A stretch of 34,463 nt of DNA from Limnochordia bacterium (GCA_007116145.1 SKJB01000153.1:1-34463), one strand, 5' to 3'. Counted from the first letter of the stretch, positions 24,404 to 33,966 are shown. The notes: generated from the sequence alone by a model not told the origin. Translations and numbers: made by a program.

Positions 24404-25189
24404 ATGGATCGAGAAAGATTGACCGCCCACTTACAGGGTGAGAATGAGCAGAAAATTGGTGCTTTTGTGCTTGATGGGGCGGATATTGCTTGGAAATCTA
24501 ATCGTTCACATGCAACAGATTTTTATGATCCCTATGAACAGAAAGTAGCGAAGAGTATTTTAGCAGGCTTACCAGAAATCGGTGTCATGTCCTTTGGTGG
24601 TTATCGCAATGCTGAACGAGCTCGGCTAGTTATTTATCCCCATTTTATTTTAACGGACACCATTGAAACGCCGATTACAGTTTTGCAGGTGACTGGTAAT
24701 TTTAGTTTTACTGAGGTGTCGCATCGCGATTTTCTTGGCTCGTTACTAGGGTTAGGATTAAAAAGAGAAAAAATCGGCGATATTATCTGTTTTGATCAAG
24801 GATGTCAGGTTGTTGTGGCAAACGAAGTCGCTCGATTTATTTGCGAGCATTGGAGAGCAGTGCATCAAGTTACGATTAAGGTTCAAGAGATTGATCCAGA
24901 GCAAATTGCAGTGGAACCTGAGCGAATTAAGATGATTAAAACTACGGTTGCATCCTTGCGTTTAGATGCAGTTGCAGCATCTGGATACGGTATTTCGCGC
25001 ACAAAGATGGTCCGTGAGATTAAAGGTGATCGAGTTAAAGTTAATTGGAAAACGATAACAAACCCTGCCCATGAGATTGCAGAATCTGACGTGATTTCAA
25101 TTCGCGGTCGCGGTCGAGTCATTGTAGAGGAAGTGCGCGGGGAAACAAAAAAAGGACGTACAGGCTTGTTGCTAAAGCGTTTGATGTAG
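24404..25189 (+). CDS. ylmH: YlmH family S4-domain RNA-binding protein
   Basis: The 261-residue protein has the YlmH N-terminal domain (FYDPYEQKVAKSIL, FGGYRNAERARL, FLGSLLGLGLKREKIGDI) and a C-terminal S4 RNA-binding domain (about 180-245, with SLRLDAVAASGYGISRTK). YlmH homologues have been linked to rescue of stalled ribosomal large subunits and to division in streptococci. GAAGGAG lies about eight bases before the ATG. It stands between yggT and divIVA as in Bacillus. Confidence 0.93.
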   Translation: MDRERLTAHLQGENEQKIGAFVLDGADIAWKSNRSHATDFYDPYEQKVAKSILAGLPEIGVMSFGGYRNAERARLVIYPHFILTDTIETPITVLQVTGNFSFTEVSHRDFLGSLLGLGLKREKIGDIICFDQGCQVVVANEVARFICEHWRAVHQVTIKVQEIDPEQIAVEPERIKMIKTTVASLRLDAVAASGYGISRTKMVREIKGDRVKVNWKTITNPAHEIAESDVISIRGRGRVIVEEVRGETKKGRTGLLLKRLM

Positions 25190-25215
25190 TTAACTAATCT
25201 TAGGGGGCTTTGATT

Positions 25216-25773
25216 ATGTTAAAACCGATGGATATTCACAATGCTGAATTTAAGCGATCATTTAAGGGATATAATGAAGAAGAAGTGGATTCCTTTTTGG
25301 CAAAGGTTGTAGGAGAATACGAGAAGCTGTGGAAAGATAACAAACGATTGAGCGATGAGGTTGAGGAACTAAGAGGTAGTATTAAAAGCTATCAAAATAA
25401 GGAACAAGATATACATGGACTCATTACGCTAACAAAGGAAATGGTGTCCGAAGCCAAAGCGATTGCCAATCAGCAGGCCCAATCCCTTGTCGAACAAGCA
25501 AGATTACAAGCTAAGATGATTACCGAAGAGGCTAAAGATCAGGCTCAAAAGGATATACTTAGTGCTAGAGAGGAAGTAGAGTTAGCGCAGCGACGACTCA
25601 AAGAGTTAAGTAGTAAAGAAAAATCGTTTAAAGAGAGAATGCGACAACTTATGGAAACCTTTTGGGCCATGTTAGAAGATGTCTCTGAACGTGTACCTAT
25701 AACGGAAAAAGCTGAAGAGAATAACGAGAACACCAAAATCTATCGCGAAGTAGCTGTCGCGGACGAAGAATAG
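25216..25773 (+). CDS. divIVA: Cell-division initiation protein DivIVA
   Basis: DivIVA senses negative membrane curvature and recruits division, chromosome-anchoring and sporulation factors to poles and septa. The 185-residue protein has the lipid-binding N-terminal domain (MLKPMDIHNAEFKRSFKGY, with YNEEEVDSFL) and then coiled coil (about 30-155) with charged heptads, ending in an acidic tail. ATG 25216 has AGGGGG eight bases upstream. The in-frame TTG at 25210 is only two bases from that site and would add two residues; I reject it. A sigma-A promoter begins four bases after the stop. Confidence 0.93.
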   Translation: MLKPMDIHNAEFKRSFKGYNEEEVDSFLAKVVGEYEKLWKDNKRLSDEVEELRGSIKSYQNKEQDIHGLITLTKEMVSEAKAIANQQAQSLVEQARLQAKMITEEAKDQAQKDILSAREEVELAQRRLKELSSKEKSFKERMRQLMETFWAMLEDVSERVPITEKAEENNENTKIYREVAVADEE

Positions 25774-25777
25774 CATC

Positions 25778-25806
25778 TTGACTTTTGGTTTTGTTTTCTG
25801 TATAAT
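25778..25806 (+). promoter_or_regulatory. Sigma-A promoter of the T-box-ileS unit
   Basis: TTGACT (25778-25783), 17 bases, TATAAT (25801-25806). Transcription would start near 25813, at the base of the T-box leader. Confidence 0.9.
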
Positions 25807-25823
25807 ATGGCCTAATTAGATAA

Positions 25824-26060
25824 GAATGCTGCGATGAAGAGGAGAGTACAAAAGAGTGAGAAGTCACAGAGAGCTGGGATTAGGTGGGAGCCTGGTACTA
25901 CTACTCTTTTCGAAAATCACCTTGGAGTTATCGGTCGAAATTTGTTGTAGACTGAATCGGTGGTTCCGTTATAACTGATGAGTGAAGACCTTTGGTCTTA
26001 ACTAGGGTGGTATCGCGGGTGAACTCTCGTCCCTTTATAGGGATTGAGAGTTTTTTTATT
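25824..26060 (+). promoter_or_regulatory. T-box riboswitch with isoleucine specifier, ahead of ileS
   Basis: The T-box sequence AGGGTGGTATCGCGG lies at 26004-26018; TGGT within it pairs with the 3' end of uncharged tRNA. The terminator arms are AACTCTC (26022-26028) and GAGAGTT (26046-26052), followed by T's to 26057. CCCT at 26031-26034 can pair with AGGG at 26004-26007 (antiterminator) or with AGGG at 26039-26042 (terminator). The Ile specifier codon is probably ATC at 25916-25918 on the 3' side of Stem I. Uncharged tRNA-Ile should allow read-through into ileS. Confidence 0.92.
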
Positions 26061-26078
26061 TTACAAGGAGGAATTTTA

Positions 26079-28865
26079 ATGGAAAAAACGGATTATCAAA
26101 AGACGTTGCAGTTACCGAAAACAGACTTTCCCATGCGAGCTAATCTTCCTATGCGGGAGCCGAAAATGCTAAAATCTTGGGATGAGATGAAGCATTATGA
26201 AGCGCTACAAGAGGCAGGTGTAGTTCAGAATTTACCTGAATTTATTTTGCATGATGGACCACCCTATGCTAATGGTCATATTCATATTGGGACTGCGTTA
26301 AATAAAATCCTGAAGGATTTAGTGATACGTTCCAAATCGATGGAAGGGTTGCGCGCTCCCTATGTACCAGGATGGGACACTCACGGTTTGCCAATTGAGC
26401 TACGAGCGATAAAGGACCTAGGTGTAGATCGCGATAAATCTACTCCGCTAGAATTGCGGCAGAAGTGTAAAGAGTACGCCTTGCAGTATATGGATATCCA
26501 GCGGCAGGAGTTTAAGCGCCTCGGAATTTGGGGAGAATGGGATAACCCCTATTTAACGTTAGCGCCTGAATACGAAGGGAGACAGATTGAAGTTTTTGGG
26601 CAAATGGCAAGTAAGGGTTTTATTTACAAAGCCCTTAAACCAGTTCATTGGTGTGCAGATTGCGAAACAGCTCTCGCCGAAGCAGAGATTGAATATGCAG
26701 ATCATAAATCTCCGAGTATTTATGTCCGTTTTTCTGTTAAAGATGGCAAAGGAATTTTGTCAGAACAGAACACCTACATTGTTATCTGGACCACAACTCC
26801 ATGGACGATACCTGCTAATCTTGCAATTTGTTTAAATCCGCGTTTAGATTATTGCTTGATTGCTACAGATAAGGGTAATCTGGTAGTGGCTAAGGGTTTA
26901 TTAGAGAGTTTTACTAGTGCAGTCGAATTAGCGAGTTATGAAATAATTCAAGAGTTTAAAGGGAAGGATTTAGAGGGAATAACCTGTTCACACCCGCTTT
27001 ATGAACGGGAATCCTTAGTAATTTTGGGTGATCATGCTACACTTGAAGCTGGCACAGGGTGTGTACACACTGCTCCTGGTCATGGTCAAGATGATTATCT
27101 GGTTGGTCTTAAGTATAATTTGCCTGTTTATGCACCTGTTGATGAGCGTGGCCGCTTTACGGAGGAAGCAGGAAAATATCAGGGTTTACGTACTAACGAT
27201 GCAAATAAGGTGGTAACGCAAGATTTAGAGACAGTAGGAGCATTGTTAAAACTTAGCTTTATCAGCCACTCCTATCCCCATTGTTGGCGGTGTAAAGAGC
27301 CTGTATTTTTTCGAGGAACTGAGCAGTGGTTTGCCTCACTAGATGGTTTTCGTCAGTCGATGTTGGATGCGATTAAGCAGGTAAGATGGATCCCTAGTTG
27401 GGGTATCGATCGAATTACTAATATGGTGGCTGAAAGAGGCGATTGGTGTATCTCACGGCAACGTACTTGGGGTGTCCCGATTCCGATTTTTTATTGCGAG
27501 TGTGGAGAAGCAATAATTGATGAGACTACAACTGCAGCAGTAGCCGCGGCCTTTCGCGCAGGTGGTAGTGATGTATGGTGGTCAAAGAAACCAGATGAAC
27601 TACTCCCCACTGGATATAGTTGTTCAAAGTGTGGCGGCAGCAATTTCACTAAGGAAACTGATATTATGGATGTTTGGTTTGATTCAGGAGTGTCTCATGC
27701 AGCAGTTTTACAAGAGCGTGATAACCTGAGGTGGCCGGCGGATCTGTATTTGGAAGGTAGTGACCAACATCGCGGTTGGTTTCAATCGTCCTTGTCGACT
27801 TCAATTGCAGCTTTTGGTACAGCTCCCTATAGCAGTGTGTTAACCCATGGATTTGTTGTCGATGGTGACGGGAAGAAGATGTCTAAATCTCTCGGTAATG
27901 TAATGGAACCGGAAAAGGTTATAAAACAGTATGGAGCTGATATCCTACGAATGTGGGTAACGTCAACGGAGTATCGTGGTGATATTCGCATATCAGGAGA
28001 CATACTCAAGCAGTTATCGGAGGCGTATCGACGTATTCGCAATACCGCTCGTTTTATTCTTGGAAATCTTGAAGATTTTGATCCTGCGCTGGATAGTGTT
28101 GCATATAGTGAAATGACAGAACTCGATAAATGGGCGCTTTCGCAATTGTCTCGCTTAAGCAAACGAGTACGTGAAGCCTACAAGAAGTATGATTTTCATG
28201 TGGTTTATCATAGTGTGTATCACTTTTGTTCTGTCGATCTAGGTGGTTTTTATCTTGATGTACTAAAAGATCGGTTATACTGCGATGCAAAAGAAGGACT
28301 AGTACGTCGTTCCTCCCAGACGGCCATGTACGTAATCCTCAAGGAACTTGTGAAACTGGTAGCTCCTATGATGGTATTTACTGCGGATGAGATTTGGCAA
28401 CACCTGCCAGACGATGACTCAAAGAGAGAAGAGTGCGTCCATCTTTCCCGCTGGGATGATCTTCCTGCTGAATATACAAATGGAGATATAGAGCAGAAAT
28501 GGGCTAGGTTACTTGAAGTTCGCAAGCTCGTAGCCAAGGGACTAGAAGATGCCCGTGCAGCGAAGAAGTTTGGTAGTTCAAATGAAGGCAAAGTTACAAT
28601 TTATGGAACAGAGCAGATCTTAACAGATTTGTCGGCGTTTAATGGTTCGTTGGAAATGCTGTTTATTGTTTCGCAAGTTGAATTAGCTTCATTGACAGAA
28701 TCTGTTAACGAGGTCACAGCGACAGATACAAAGCTTGGGGTAAAAATCTTAGTCGAATTGGCTGATGGTGAAAAGTGTGAACGTTGTTGGCGCCATACAG
28801 ATTCAGTACAATCACATGCAGAAGAAAAACTTTGTGATAGATGTCATAGCGTAGTTCATAACTAG
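26079..28865 (+). CDS. ileS: Isoleucyl-tRNA synthetase
   Basis: IleRS charges tRNA-Ile and edits mischarged valine. The 928-residue class I enzyme has GHIHIG (66-71, HIGH box), the CP1 editing domain with [11 protein letters not shown] and [19 protein letters not shown], the KMSKS box (600-604), and a C-terminal zinc site from two Cys pairs (CERC near 900, then CDRC). It is the standard bacterial IleS type, with the zinc tail that the eukaryote-like, mupirocin-resistant type lacks. ATG 26079 has AAGGAGG upstream and follows the T-box terminator. The longer open frame (from 25992) would translate the T-box and is rejected. Confidence 0.97.
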   Translation: MEKTDYQKTLQLPKTDFPMRANLPMREPKMLKSWDEMKHYEALQEAGVVQNLPEFILHDGPPYANGHIHIGTALNKILKDLVIRSKSMEGLRAPYVPGWDTHGLPIELRAIKDLGVDRDKSTPLELRQKCKEYALQYMDIQRQEFKRLGIWGEWDNPYLTLAPEYEGRQIEVFGQMASKGFIYKALKPVHWCADCETALAEAEIEYADHKSPSIYVRFSVKDGKGILSEQNTYIVIWTTTPWTIPANLAICLNPRLDYCLIATDKGNLVVAKGLLESFTSAVELASYEIIQEFKGKDLEGITCSHPLYERESLVILGDHATLEAGTGCVHTAPGHGQDDYLVGLKYNLPVYAPVDERGRFTEEAGKYQGLRTNDANKVVTQDLETVGALLKLSFISHSYPHCWRCKEPVFFRGTEQWFASLDGFRQSMLDAIKQVRWIPSWGIDRITNMVAERGDWCISRQRTWGVPIPIFYCECGEAIIDETTTAAVAAAFRAGGSDVWWSKKPDELLPTGYSCSKCGGSNFTKETDIMDVWFDSGVSHAAVLQERDNLRWPADLYLEGSDQHRGWFQSSLSTSIAAFGTAPYSSVLTHGFVVDGDGKKMSKSLGNVMEPEKVIKQYGADILRMWVTSTEYRGDIRISGDILKQLSEAYRRIRNTARFILGNLEDFDPALDSVAYSEMTELDKWALSQLSRLSKRVREAYKKYDFHVVYHSVYHFCSVDLGGFYLDVLKDRLYCDAKEGLVRRSSQTAMYVILKELVKLVAPMMVFTADEIWQHLPDDDSKREECVHLSRWDDLPAEYTNGDIEQKWARLLEVRKLVAKGLEDARAAKKFGSSNEGKVTIYGTEQILTDLSAFNGSLEMLFIVSQVELASLTESVNEVTATDTKLGVKILVELADGEKCERCWRHTDSVQSHAEEKLCDRCHSVVHN

Positions 28866-28872
28866 TAAATAT

Positions 28873-28902
28873 GCCCTCCTGGAATAGCAGGAGGGCTTTC
28901 TT
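28873..28902 (+). terminator. Rho-independent terminator of ileS
   Basis: GCCCTCCT (28873-28880) pairs with AGGAGGGC (28889-28896) around an 8-base loop, followed by TTTCTTC. Confidence 0.85.
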
Positions 28903-28961
28903 CATACTCTATAGCAGATGGCTGGTGCATGTGCGACAGCGTAGTGTACGGGAGGAAAATT

Positions 28962-29273
28962 ATGAAAAATCAGATAAGCAAAGATTTGATCGAAACCCTC
29001 TTACGCAAGTTAGAAAAGGTGGCATCAGCAATGGAAAAGGCAAGTGTAGTGGAGTACATTGAGTTATACCACCATCCTTGGCGCTTGATGTATCTCAATT
29101 TCTTAGGAGGCATAGTACGCGGGTTTGGACTTGCCGTTGGATTTACAATTGTTGGAGCTTTGTTTCTTTATCTTTTAGGACGAGTAGCTGCTTTAAACTT
29201 ACCGATTGTTGGTGAATTCATCGCGGAGATTGCACGTATAGTCCAAGAGGAGTTGGCCAACCGACAGATATGA
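28962..29273 (+). CDS. DUF5665 family small membrane protein
   Basis: This 103-residue protein starts with a charged helix (2-30, KDLIETLLRKLEKVASAMEK), followed by a conserved-looking segment YIELYHHPWRLMYLNFLGGIVRG, a hydrophobic membrane segment (about 56-82) and a C-terminal amphipathic helix. This layout fits the DUF5665 proteins found widely in Clostridia; no function is known. ATG 28962 has GGGAGG seven bases upstream; the in-frame ATG at 28929 has none. It lies between the ileS terminator and lspA, the place of ylyA (a DksA-like gene) in Bacillus. Confidence 0.7.
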   Translation: MKNQISKDLIETLLRKLEKVASAMEKASVVEYIELYHHPWRLMYLNFLGGIVRGFGLAVGFTIVGALFLYLLGRVAALNLPIVGEFIAEIARIVQEELANRQI

Positions 29274-29356
29274 GGGAACGAGAAAAATCAACTCAGTAGC
29301 AGGAATGTTGCAACGGATCCCGAAAGGATCAAAAAAAGGATGAGAGAGGGAAAAGA

Positions 29357-29803
29357 TTGAAGTATACGGTTGTAACATTCTTACTAGTCTTAGCTGATCA
29401 AGCAAGTAAAGCATGGATTCACAAAATACTGCAAGAAGGCGAAAGTTTGCCAATGATCAAACCCTACCTATACTTTACCTATGTGCGCAATTCAGGGGCA
29501 GCCTTTGGTTTGTTTGCGCAACAGACGTGGTTGCTTATTAGTGCAGGGTTTGTTGCCTTAGGTCTTGTTTGGTATTATCGTCACCAATTGTACTGCCAGA
29601 GTTCATTAACTCGCTGGGGTGTCTCTTTAGCACTCGCTGGTGTCGTAGGTAATCTAATCGATCGAATTCGTGTAGGACATGTTATTGATTTTATTGACAT
29701 TATAATATGGCCAGTTTTTAATATCGCGGACATGGCTATTGTCGGTGGAGTAGCGCTCTTGTTCTGGGAGGTGCTCCTAGATGCTAGAAGGGTTAAAGGA
29801 TAG
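29357..29803 (+). CDS. lspA: Lipoprotein signal peptidase (signal peptidase II)
   Basis: LspA cleaves the signal peptide of diacylated prolipoproteins in the inner membrane. The 148-residue protein has four membrane segments, LVLADQASKAW (10-20), VRNSGAAFGLF (43-53), and the two catalytic Asp, Asp102 in GNLIDR and Asp125 in FNIAD. TTG 29357 has GAGAGGG about seven bases upstream. It overlaps rluD by 23 bases, as is common. Confidence 0.95.
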   Translation: MKYTVVTFLLVLADQASKAWIHKILQEGESLPMIKPYLYFTYVRNSGAAFGLFAQQTWLLISAGFVALGLVWYYRHQLYCQSSLTRWGVSLALAGVVGNLIDRIRVGHVIDFIDIIIWPVFNIADMAIVGGVALLFWEVLLDARRVKG

Positions 29804-30704
29804 TGAACGGAAGTTTGAATACCATAAGGTAGATAGCGAGCGGTTGGATGTGTGGTTAACGAATCAGCTTGCAGAAAGTCGATCGCAGATCAAGACACTC
29901 ATAGAGAATGGACATATACTCGTCAACGGACAATCATTAAAGGCTGGCTATCCATTACGAACAGGGGATCAGGTTTGTGTGAGTCTACCTCATCCTAAGC
30001 CAATAGAAGTGATGCCGCAGAATATTCCCTTGGATATCGTTTATGAAGATCATGATTTAGTTGTGATTAATAAATCGAAGAATATGGTTGTACATCCTGC
30101 TACAGGAAACTGGGATAACACGTTAGTAAATGCGCTTCTATATCACTGTTCCGATTTATCGGGGATTGGCGGAAAGTTGAGACCGGGGATTGTCCACCGA
30201 TTAGATAAGGATACGACGGGCCTGATGGTGGTAGCCAAAAATGATCGAGCGCATCACGAGTTAGCAAAGCAGTTAAAAGACCGCTTAGTTAAAAGGCATT
30301 ATGTTGCGCTAGTGCATGGAGTATTTAAAGAGACGGATGGGGTAGTGAATGCACCGATTGGACGTCATCCTGTGGACCGCAAAAAAATGGCCGTTGTTGC
30401 TAATGGCCGTATGGCTATTACCAACTATTATGTGAAGGAGGTTATGCACAGATTTTCCTTGGTGGAATGTCGGTTGGAAACTGGACGAACCCATCAAATT
30501 CGAGTACACATGGCTAGTATTCATCATTCAATAGTTGGTGATCAACTCTATGGTCCTAAACAGTCATCTCTTGGAGCTGAGAGCCAATTGTTACATGCCT
30601 TCTATCTGGAATTTACCCATCCGAGTAAGGGGAAAATGGAGTTTTCATGTGAATGTCCAGCAAGCTTTAACGAGTTTGTCGATAAGTCACGAAAAATGTC
30701 TTGA
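29781..30704 (+). CDS. rluD: RluA/RluD-family pseudouridine synthase
   Basis: This is a 307-residue rRNA pseudouridine synthase. An N-terminal S4 domain (about 20-70) precedes the catalytic domain with IVHRLDKDTTGL, where Asp142 is the nucleophile, and GRTHQIRVHM. In Bacillus the equivalent gene (ylyB) lies between lspA and pyrR. GGGAGGTG lies about eight bases upstream of the ATG, within lspA. The -35 box of the pyrR promoter overlaps its stop codon. Confidence 0.92.
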   Translation: MLEGLKDSERKFEYHKVDSERLDVWLTNQLAESRSQIKTLIENGHILVNGQSLKAGYPLRTGDQVCVSLPHPKPIEVMPQNIPLDIVYEDHDLVVINKSKNMVVHPATGNWDNTLVNALLYHCSDLSGIGGKLRPGIVHRLDKDTTGLMVVAKNDRAHHELAKQLKDRLVKRHYVALVHGVFKETDGVVNAPIGRHPVDRKKMAVVANGRMAITNYYVKEVMHRFSLVECRLETGRTHQIRVHMASIHHSIVGDQLYGPKQSSLGAESQLLHAFYLEFTHPSKGKMEFSCECPASFNEFVDKSRKMS

Positions 30705-30729
30705 CAGGGTGGACGAACTAGGTTAATGT
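30701..30729 (+). promoter_or_regulatory. Sigma-A promoter of pyrR-uraA
   Basis: TTGACA (30701-30706), 17 bases, TAATGT (30724-30729). The -35 overlaps the rluD stop codon. Confidence 0.82.
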
Positions 30730-30751
30730 AAATTATAGGAAAAGATCCTTT

Positions 30752-30846
30752 AAACAAGTCCTGCGAGGCTGGTAAGGTAATCTAGAGAGCTGCTCTTTGC
30801 AGATTTCGCTTCTTACCAACTTTGCAATTGGTAAGAAGCTTTTTGT
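30752..30846 (+). promoter_or_regulatory. PyrR-dependent transcription attenuator
   Basis: The PyrR-binding loop reads AGTCCTGCGAGGCT (30757-30770) followed by GGTAAGG, in line with the known PyrR box (AGTCCAGAGAGGCT-N-AAGG). Downstream, GCTTCTTACCAA (30808-30819) pairs perfectly with TTGGTAAGAAGC (30828-30839) and is followed by a T-rich tail to 30846, an intrinsic terminator. With UMP, PyrR should bind the box, block the antiterminator and allow termination. Confidence 0.9.
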
Positions 30847-30854
30847 TTTGGTAA

Positions 30855-31415
<561 letters not shown>

Positions 31416-31449
31416 AAAAGTCTGGAGAGGCTAAGGAGGAAATACGTTT

Positions 31450-32721
31450 ATGAGCCAGAGACAAGTTGATGTGCATGAAAAATTACCATTAATACAGATG
31501 TTACCCTTAGGGTTTCAGCATCTTTTTGCTATGTTTGGAGCAACGGTATTAGTTCCTTTGTTAACAGGTTTACCACCAGCAGTCGCTTTATTTACTTCTG
31601 GAACAGGGACCCTTTTATTTATTGTCATAACCCAAGGTAAAGTTCCTGCCTATTTAGGTTCATCGTTTGCTTTTATTGCTCCGATTATTGCCATATCTAG
31701 TATGTGGGGAATAGCCTACGCATTAGGTGGAGCCATGGTTGTTGGATTAATTTATCTACTTGTCTCATTGCTGATTTCACAGATTGGAACACGCTGGATT
31801 GACCGAATACTACCTCCTGTCGTTATCGGGTCGGTGATTATCGTAATTGGTCTAGGATTAGCAGGCGTTGGTGTCGATATGGCTGGACTTACTGGTGACA
31901 ATGTTACCTTTGCAAGTCCAAGTGTTCGTATTTCATTATTTACACTAGCGGTTACGATTACCGCGTCCGTTTTGTTAAAAGGATTTCTTGCAGTAATTCC
32001 TGTTTTAATTGGTATTTTCTTTGGATATATTTTTGCAATAGCGCAAGGAGTTGTAGATTTTTCTGTGGTACGTGAAGCAGCTTGGATTGCAATTCCAGAA
32101 TTCACTACCCCTAGATTTAGTTTCGCTGCGATTGCCATGATGGCTCCTGTTGCTCTCGTAACAATTGCGGAACATTTAGGGGATGTTATGGTAATAGGCC
32201 GTGTTACGGGTAAGGATTTCTTTAGAAATCCAGGGTTGCATAAAACATTACTGGGTGATGGAGTAGCCACTGCTTGGGCAGGTTTGTTTGGAGGACCACC
32301 GAATACCACCTATGGTGAAAATGTAGGAGTTATGGCAATTACGCGCGTATATAGTGTTTGGGTTATTGGTACCGCAGCCACACTCGCTGTGTTGTTATCC
32401 TTCTTCTCCAAATTTAGTGCGCTAATCACAACAATTCCCGTACCTGTAATGGGTGGGGTAAGTATTGTGTTATTTGGTGTAATTGCTTCATCAGGAATTC
32501 GAACTCTTGTTGAAAGTGGAATTGATTTCTCAGCCAAACGGAACTTGATAATTTCTTCGGTTATATTAATCTTAGGCATTGGCGGAGCGCAACTTGCATT
32601 TGGGGATTTTCAGCTGCATGGTATGGCTTTAGCTACTGTAGTTGGAGTTCTTCTTAACGTAGTGTTACCAGCCGAACCAGCCCACGTAGGAGCAAGTCAG
32701 GATGAAGGCACAGCTGTTTAA
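31450..32721 (+). CDS. uraA: Uracil permease, NCS2 family
   Basis: This proton-coupled uracil transporter (UraA/PyrP) has 423 residues and about 14 membrane segments, starting LPLGFQHLFAMFGATVLVP. The substrate-site motifs TIAEHLGD and GDGVATAWAGLFGGPPNTTYGEN, with the NCS2 Glu residues, are intact. TAAGGAGGAAA lies upstream of the ATG. It is 34 bases after pyrR and shares its attenuator, so uracil uptake is controlled by UMP. No pyrB or pyrC follows, unlike in Bacillus. Confidence 0.94.
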   Translation: MSQRQVDVHEKLPLIQMLPLGFQHLFAMFGATVLVPLLTGLPPAVALFTSGTGTLLFIVITQGKVPAYLGSSFAFIAPIIAISSMWGIAYALGGAMVVGLIYLLVSLLISQIGTRWIDRILPPVVIGSVIIVIGLGLAGVGVDMAGLTGDNVTFASPSVRISLFTLAVTITASVLLKGFLAVIPVLIGIFFGYIFAIAQGVVDFSVVREAAWIAIPEFTTPRFSFAAIAMMAPVALVTIAEHLGDVMVIGRVTGKDFFRNPGLHKTLLGDGVATAWAGLFGGPPNTTYGENVGVMAITRVYSVWVIGTAATLAVLLSFFSKFSALITTIPVPVMGGVSIVLFGVIASSGIRTLVESGIDFSAKRNLIISSVILILGIGGAQLAFGDFQLHGMALATVVGVLLNVVLPAEPAHVGASQDEGTAV

Positions 32722-32729
32722 TTAATGCA

Positions 32730-32755
32730 AAGAGGATCCCATAAGGGATCCTCTT
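32730..32755 (+). terminator. Perfect hairpin after uraA
   Basis: AAGAGGATCCC (32730-32740) and GGGATCCTCTT (32745-32755) form an 11-base perfect stem with a 4-base loop nine bases after the stop. The tail (ATCAAC) lacks a T-run, so termination efficiency is uncertain. Confidence 0.6.
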
Positions 32756-33048
32756 ATCAACTTAAGGAATACGGCAAATCATTCGTTCGATGATTGTTTT
32801 AGCTGTTTGTTTTTGTTTGGATGGTGCTAGAGATGAGCTAGCAAATTTCATTGTTAGTTGTCTCGTAGTGTTCATCCACCTAACCACTGAGGACATTGGC
32901 GATAAGCAGATAATCATCGTACTAGAGTTTACAGAATCCTTAAGTTAGAGGTCGTCAGTGGAAATTAGGTTGGAACAACAAGCTTATCACCGCACTACTA
33001 TCTTGCTCGGAAAGCACTTAACTTATGCATTAAATTGAAATGGAAATT
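32756..33048. other. Gene-free stretch with folded or decayed sequence
   Basis: No convincing gene lies between uraA and ytaF. A 13-base-pair helix can form between 32878-32890 and 32955-32970 (three-base bulge). A second complement, GATAAGC (32901-32907) / GCTTATC (32982-32988), crosses it, and GTAGTG (32865-32870) / CACTAC (32993-32998) encloses both. On the plus strand a frame of 52 codons runs from ATG 32789 to TAG at about 32945 with RNY-like codons but no ribosome-binding site; the opposite strand is open over the same region for about 60 codons. It may be a structured RNA or a gene remnant. Confidence 0.4.
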
Positions 33049-33720
33049 CTAAGCAATTATTCGCAGCAAGCCGAGGAAGATTATGACTATGGCTGGTAAC
33101 CATCGTAATGGAAGATTCGTGGTTTCTCTTAGGAAGCTTCCGCTATTTAATCCTTTACTAACGAATATGAAGTTAGCAATCATGACGGCAAGAGCAGTGG
33201 GCCAAGCCGGAAACTCAAGAATCGCTGCACCGATTCCTGCAGCAAGAGCATCAAGGGCTAAAGCAAACCCCAGTACAAGTGCTTCCTGTATGGAGATGAC
33301 CTTAGACCTGTCATAATCTGCTGCCAAAGGTTCTCGAATAACATGGATGATTAATCCTAAAAACGCAATGCGTACATCATAAATGATATATGGCTGATAC
33401 CCTTTTCTCTGTTCATGGGGATGGTTATTAGGCGCAACTTGATCCTGCATTTTGCTTTGCTGTAATGTGCGCCATAAGCTATAGATCCCTAGCAATAGCA
33501 GGATAAGTCCACCTAAGATTTCCGCAAAACCTGGAGATAGATAGTGCGTAATCCAACTTCCAAGTGTCATGGCTACAAGCAAAAACAGAGCAGATATTAG
33601 ACTAAGTAGGATTCTAGGAAACCAAGGTATTTTTATATCTGCCATACCGTAGGTGATACCAATAGCCAATGAGTCGAAACTGACAGCTGCAGCTAATAGC
33701 AGGACAGAAATCCAGTTCAT
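33049..33720 (-). CDS. ytaF: Sporulation membrane protein YtaF (MntP-related)
   Basis: This 223-residue membrane protein has six predicted segments in two related halves, each with an Asp in a membrane helix (SFDSLAIGITYG near 15; LALDALAAGIGAA near 155). The loop PLAADYDRSKVISIQEALVLG marks it as the YtaF branch of the MntP manganese-exporter superfamily. YtaF is found in spore formers and its substrate is unknown. No yybP-ykoY manganese riboswitch, which often precedes mntP, is seen upstream. AAAGGATG precedes the ATG. It is divergent from tRNA-Cys. Confidence 0.85.
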   Translation of the reverse strand: MNWISVLLLAAAVSFDSLAIGITYGMADIKIPWFPRILLSLISALFLLVAMTLGSWITHYLSPGFAEILGGLILLLLGIYSLWRTLQQSKMQDQVAPNNHPHEQRKGYQPYIIYDVRIAFLGLIIHVIREPLAADYDRSKVISIQEALVLGFALALDALAAGIGAAILEFPAWPTALAVMIANFIFVSKGLNSGSFLRETTNLPLRWLPAIVIIFLGLLRIIA

Positions 33721-33803
33721 GCCTAATCATCCTTTCTGTTAGTACATTCTTATCATATGGTGTGAATGAATAGGGTGTGCGTGAAAAAATGATAAATATC
33801 TCC

Positions 33804-33832
33804 TTGACATCCTCTACAACTGGTGGTAAAAT
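33804..33832 (+). promoter_or_regulatory. Sigma-A promoter of tRNA-Cys
   Basis: TTGACA (33804-33809), 17 bases, TAAAAT (33827-33832). The tRNA begins 14 bases after the -10. Confidence 0.88.
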
Positions 33833-33846
33833 GATAAATGCTATCA

Positions 33847-33921
33847 GGCGGCATAGCCAAGTGGTAAGGCAGAGCTCTGCAAAAGCTCTATTCCCCAGTT
33901 CAAATCTGGGTGCCGCCTCCA
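33847..33921 (+). tRNA. tRNA-Cys (anticodon GCA)
   Basis: The acceptor arms GGCGGCA (33847-33853) and TGCCGCC (33911-33917) pair fully. The D-arm is GCC/GGC around AAGTGGTAA, and the anticodon stem GAGCT/AGCTC holds loop CTGCAAA with GCA. The T-arm is CCCAG/CTGGG with TTCAAAT. The discriminator is T, as in Cys tRNAs, and CCA is encoded (33919-33921). Confidence 0.97.
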
Positions 33922-33930
33922 TAAGATTAC

Positions 33931-33966
33931 AAAGTTAGTCTTCAATTCGAAGACTAACTTTTTTAT
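33931..33966 (+). terminator. Rho-independent terminator of tRNA-Cys
   Basis: AAAGTTAGTCTTC (33931-33943) pairs perfectly with GAAGACTAACTTT (33949-33961) around a 5-base loop, with the T-run continuing to about 33964. Confidence 0.9.

Noticed and set aside
25992-26078. Longer N-terminus for ileS
   Set aside because: It would translate the T-box antiterminator and terminator; the ATG at 26079 has a proper ribosome-binding site and the family N-terminus.
28871-29062. Short frame of 63 codons after ileS
   Set aside because: It covers the ileS terminator and the start of the DUF5665 gene in another frame, without a ribosome-binding site.
31752-32309. Minus-strand frame of 185 codons inside uraA
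   Set aside because: uraA has strong motifs on the plus strand; the antisense product is low-complexity (Thr, Ile, Pro) with no ribosome-binding site.
33721-33803. Manganese (yybP-ykoY) riboswitch upstream of the MntP-related gene
   Set aside because: The leader is too short and lacks the conserved riboswitch core; the protein is of the YtaF branch rather than true MntP.
33614-33922. Minus-strand frame of 102 codons
   Set aside because: It runs antisense through tRNA-Cys and its promoter; the product start (EAAPRFELGN type) is a familiar false call over tRNA genes.
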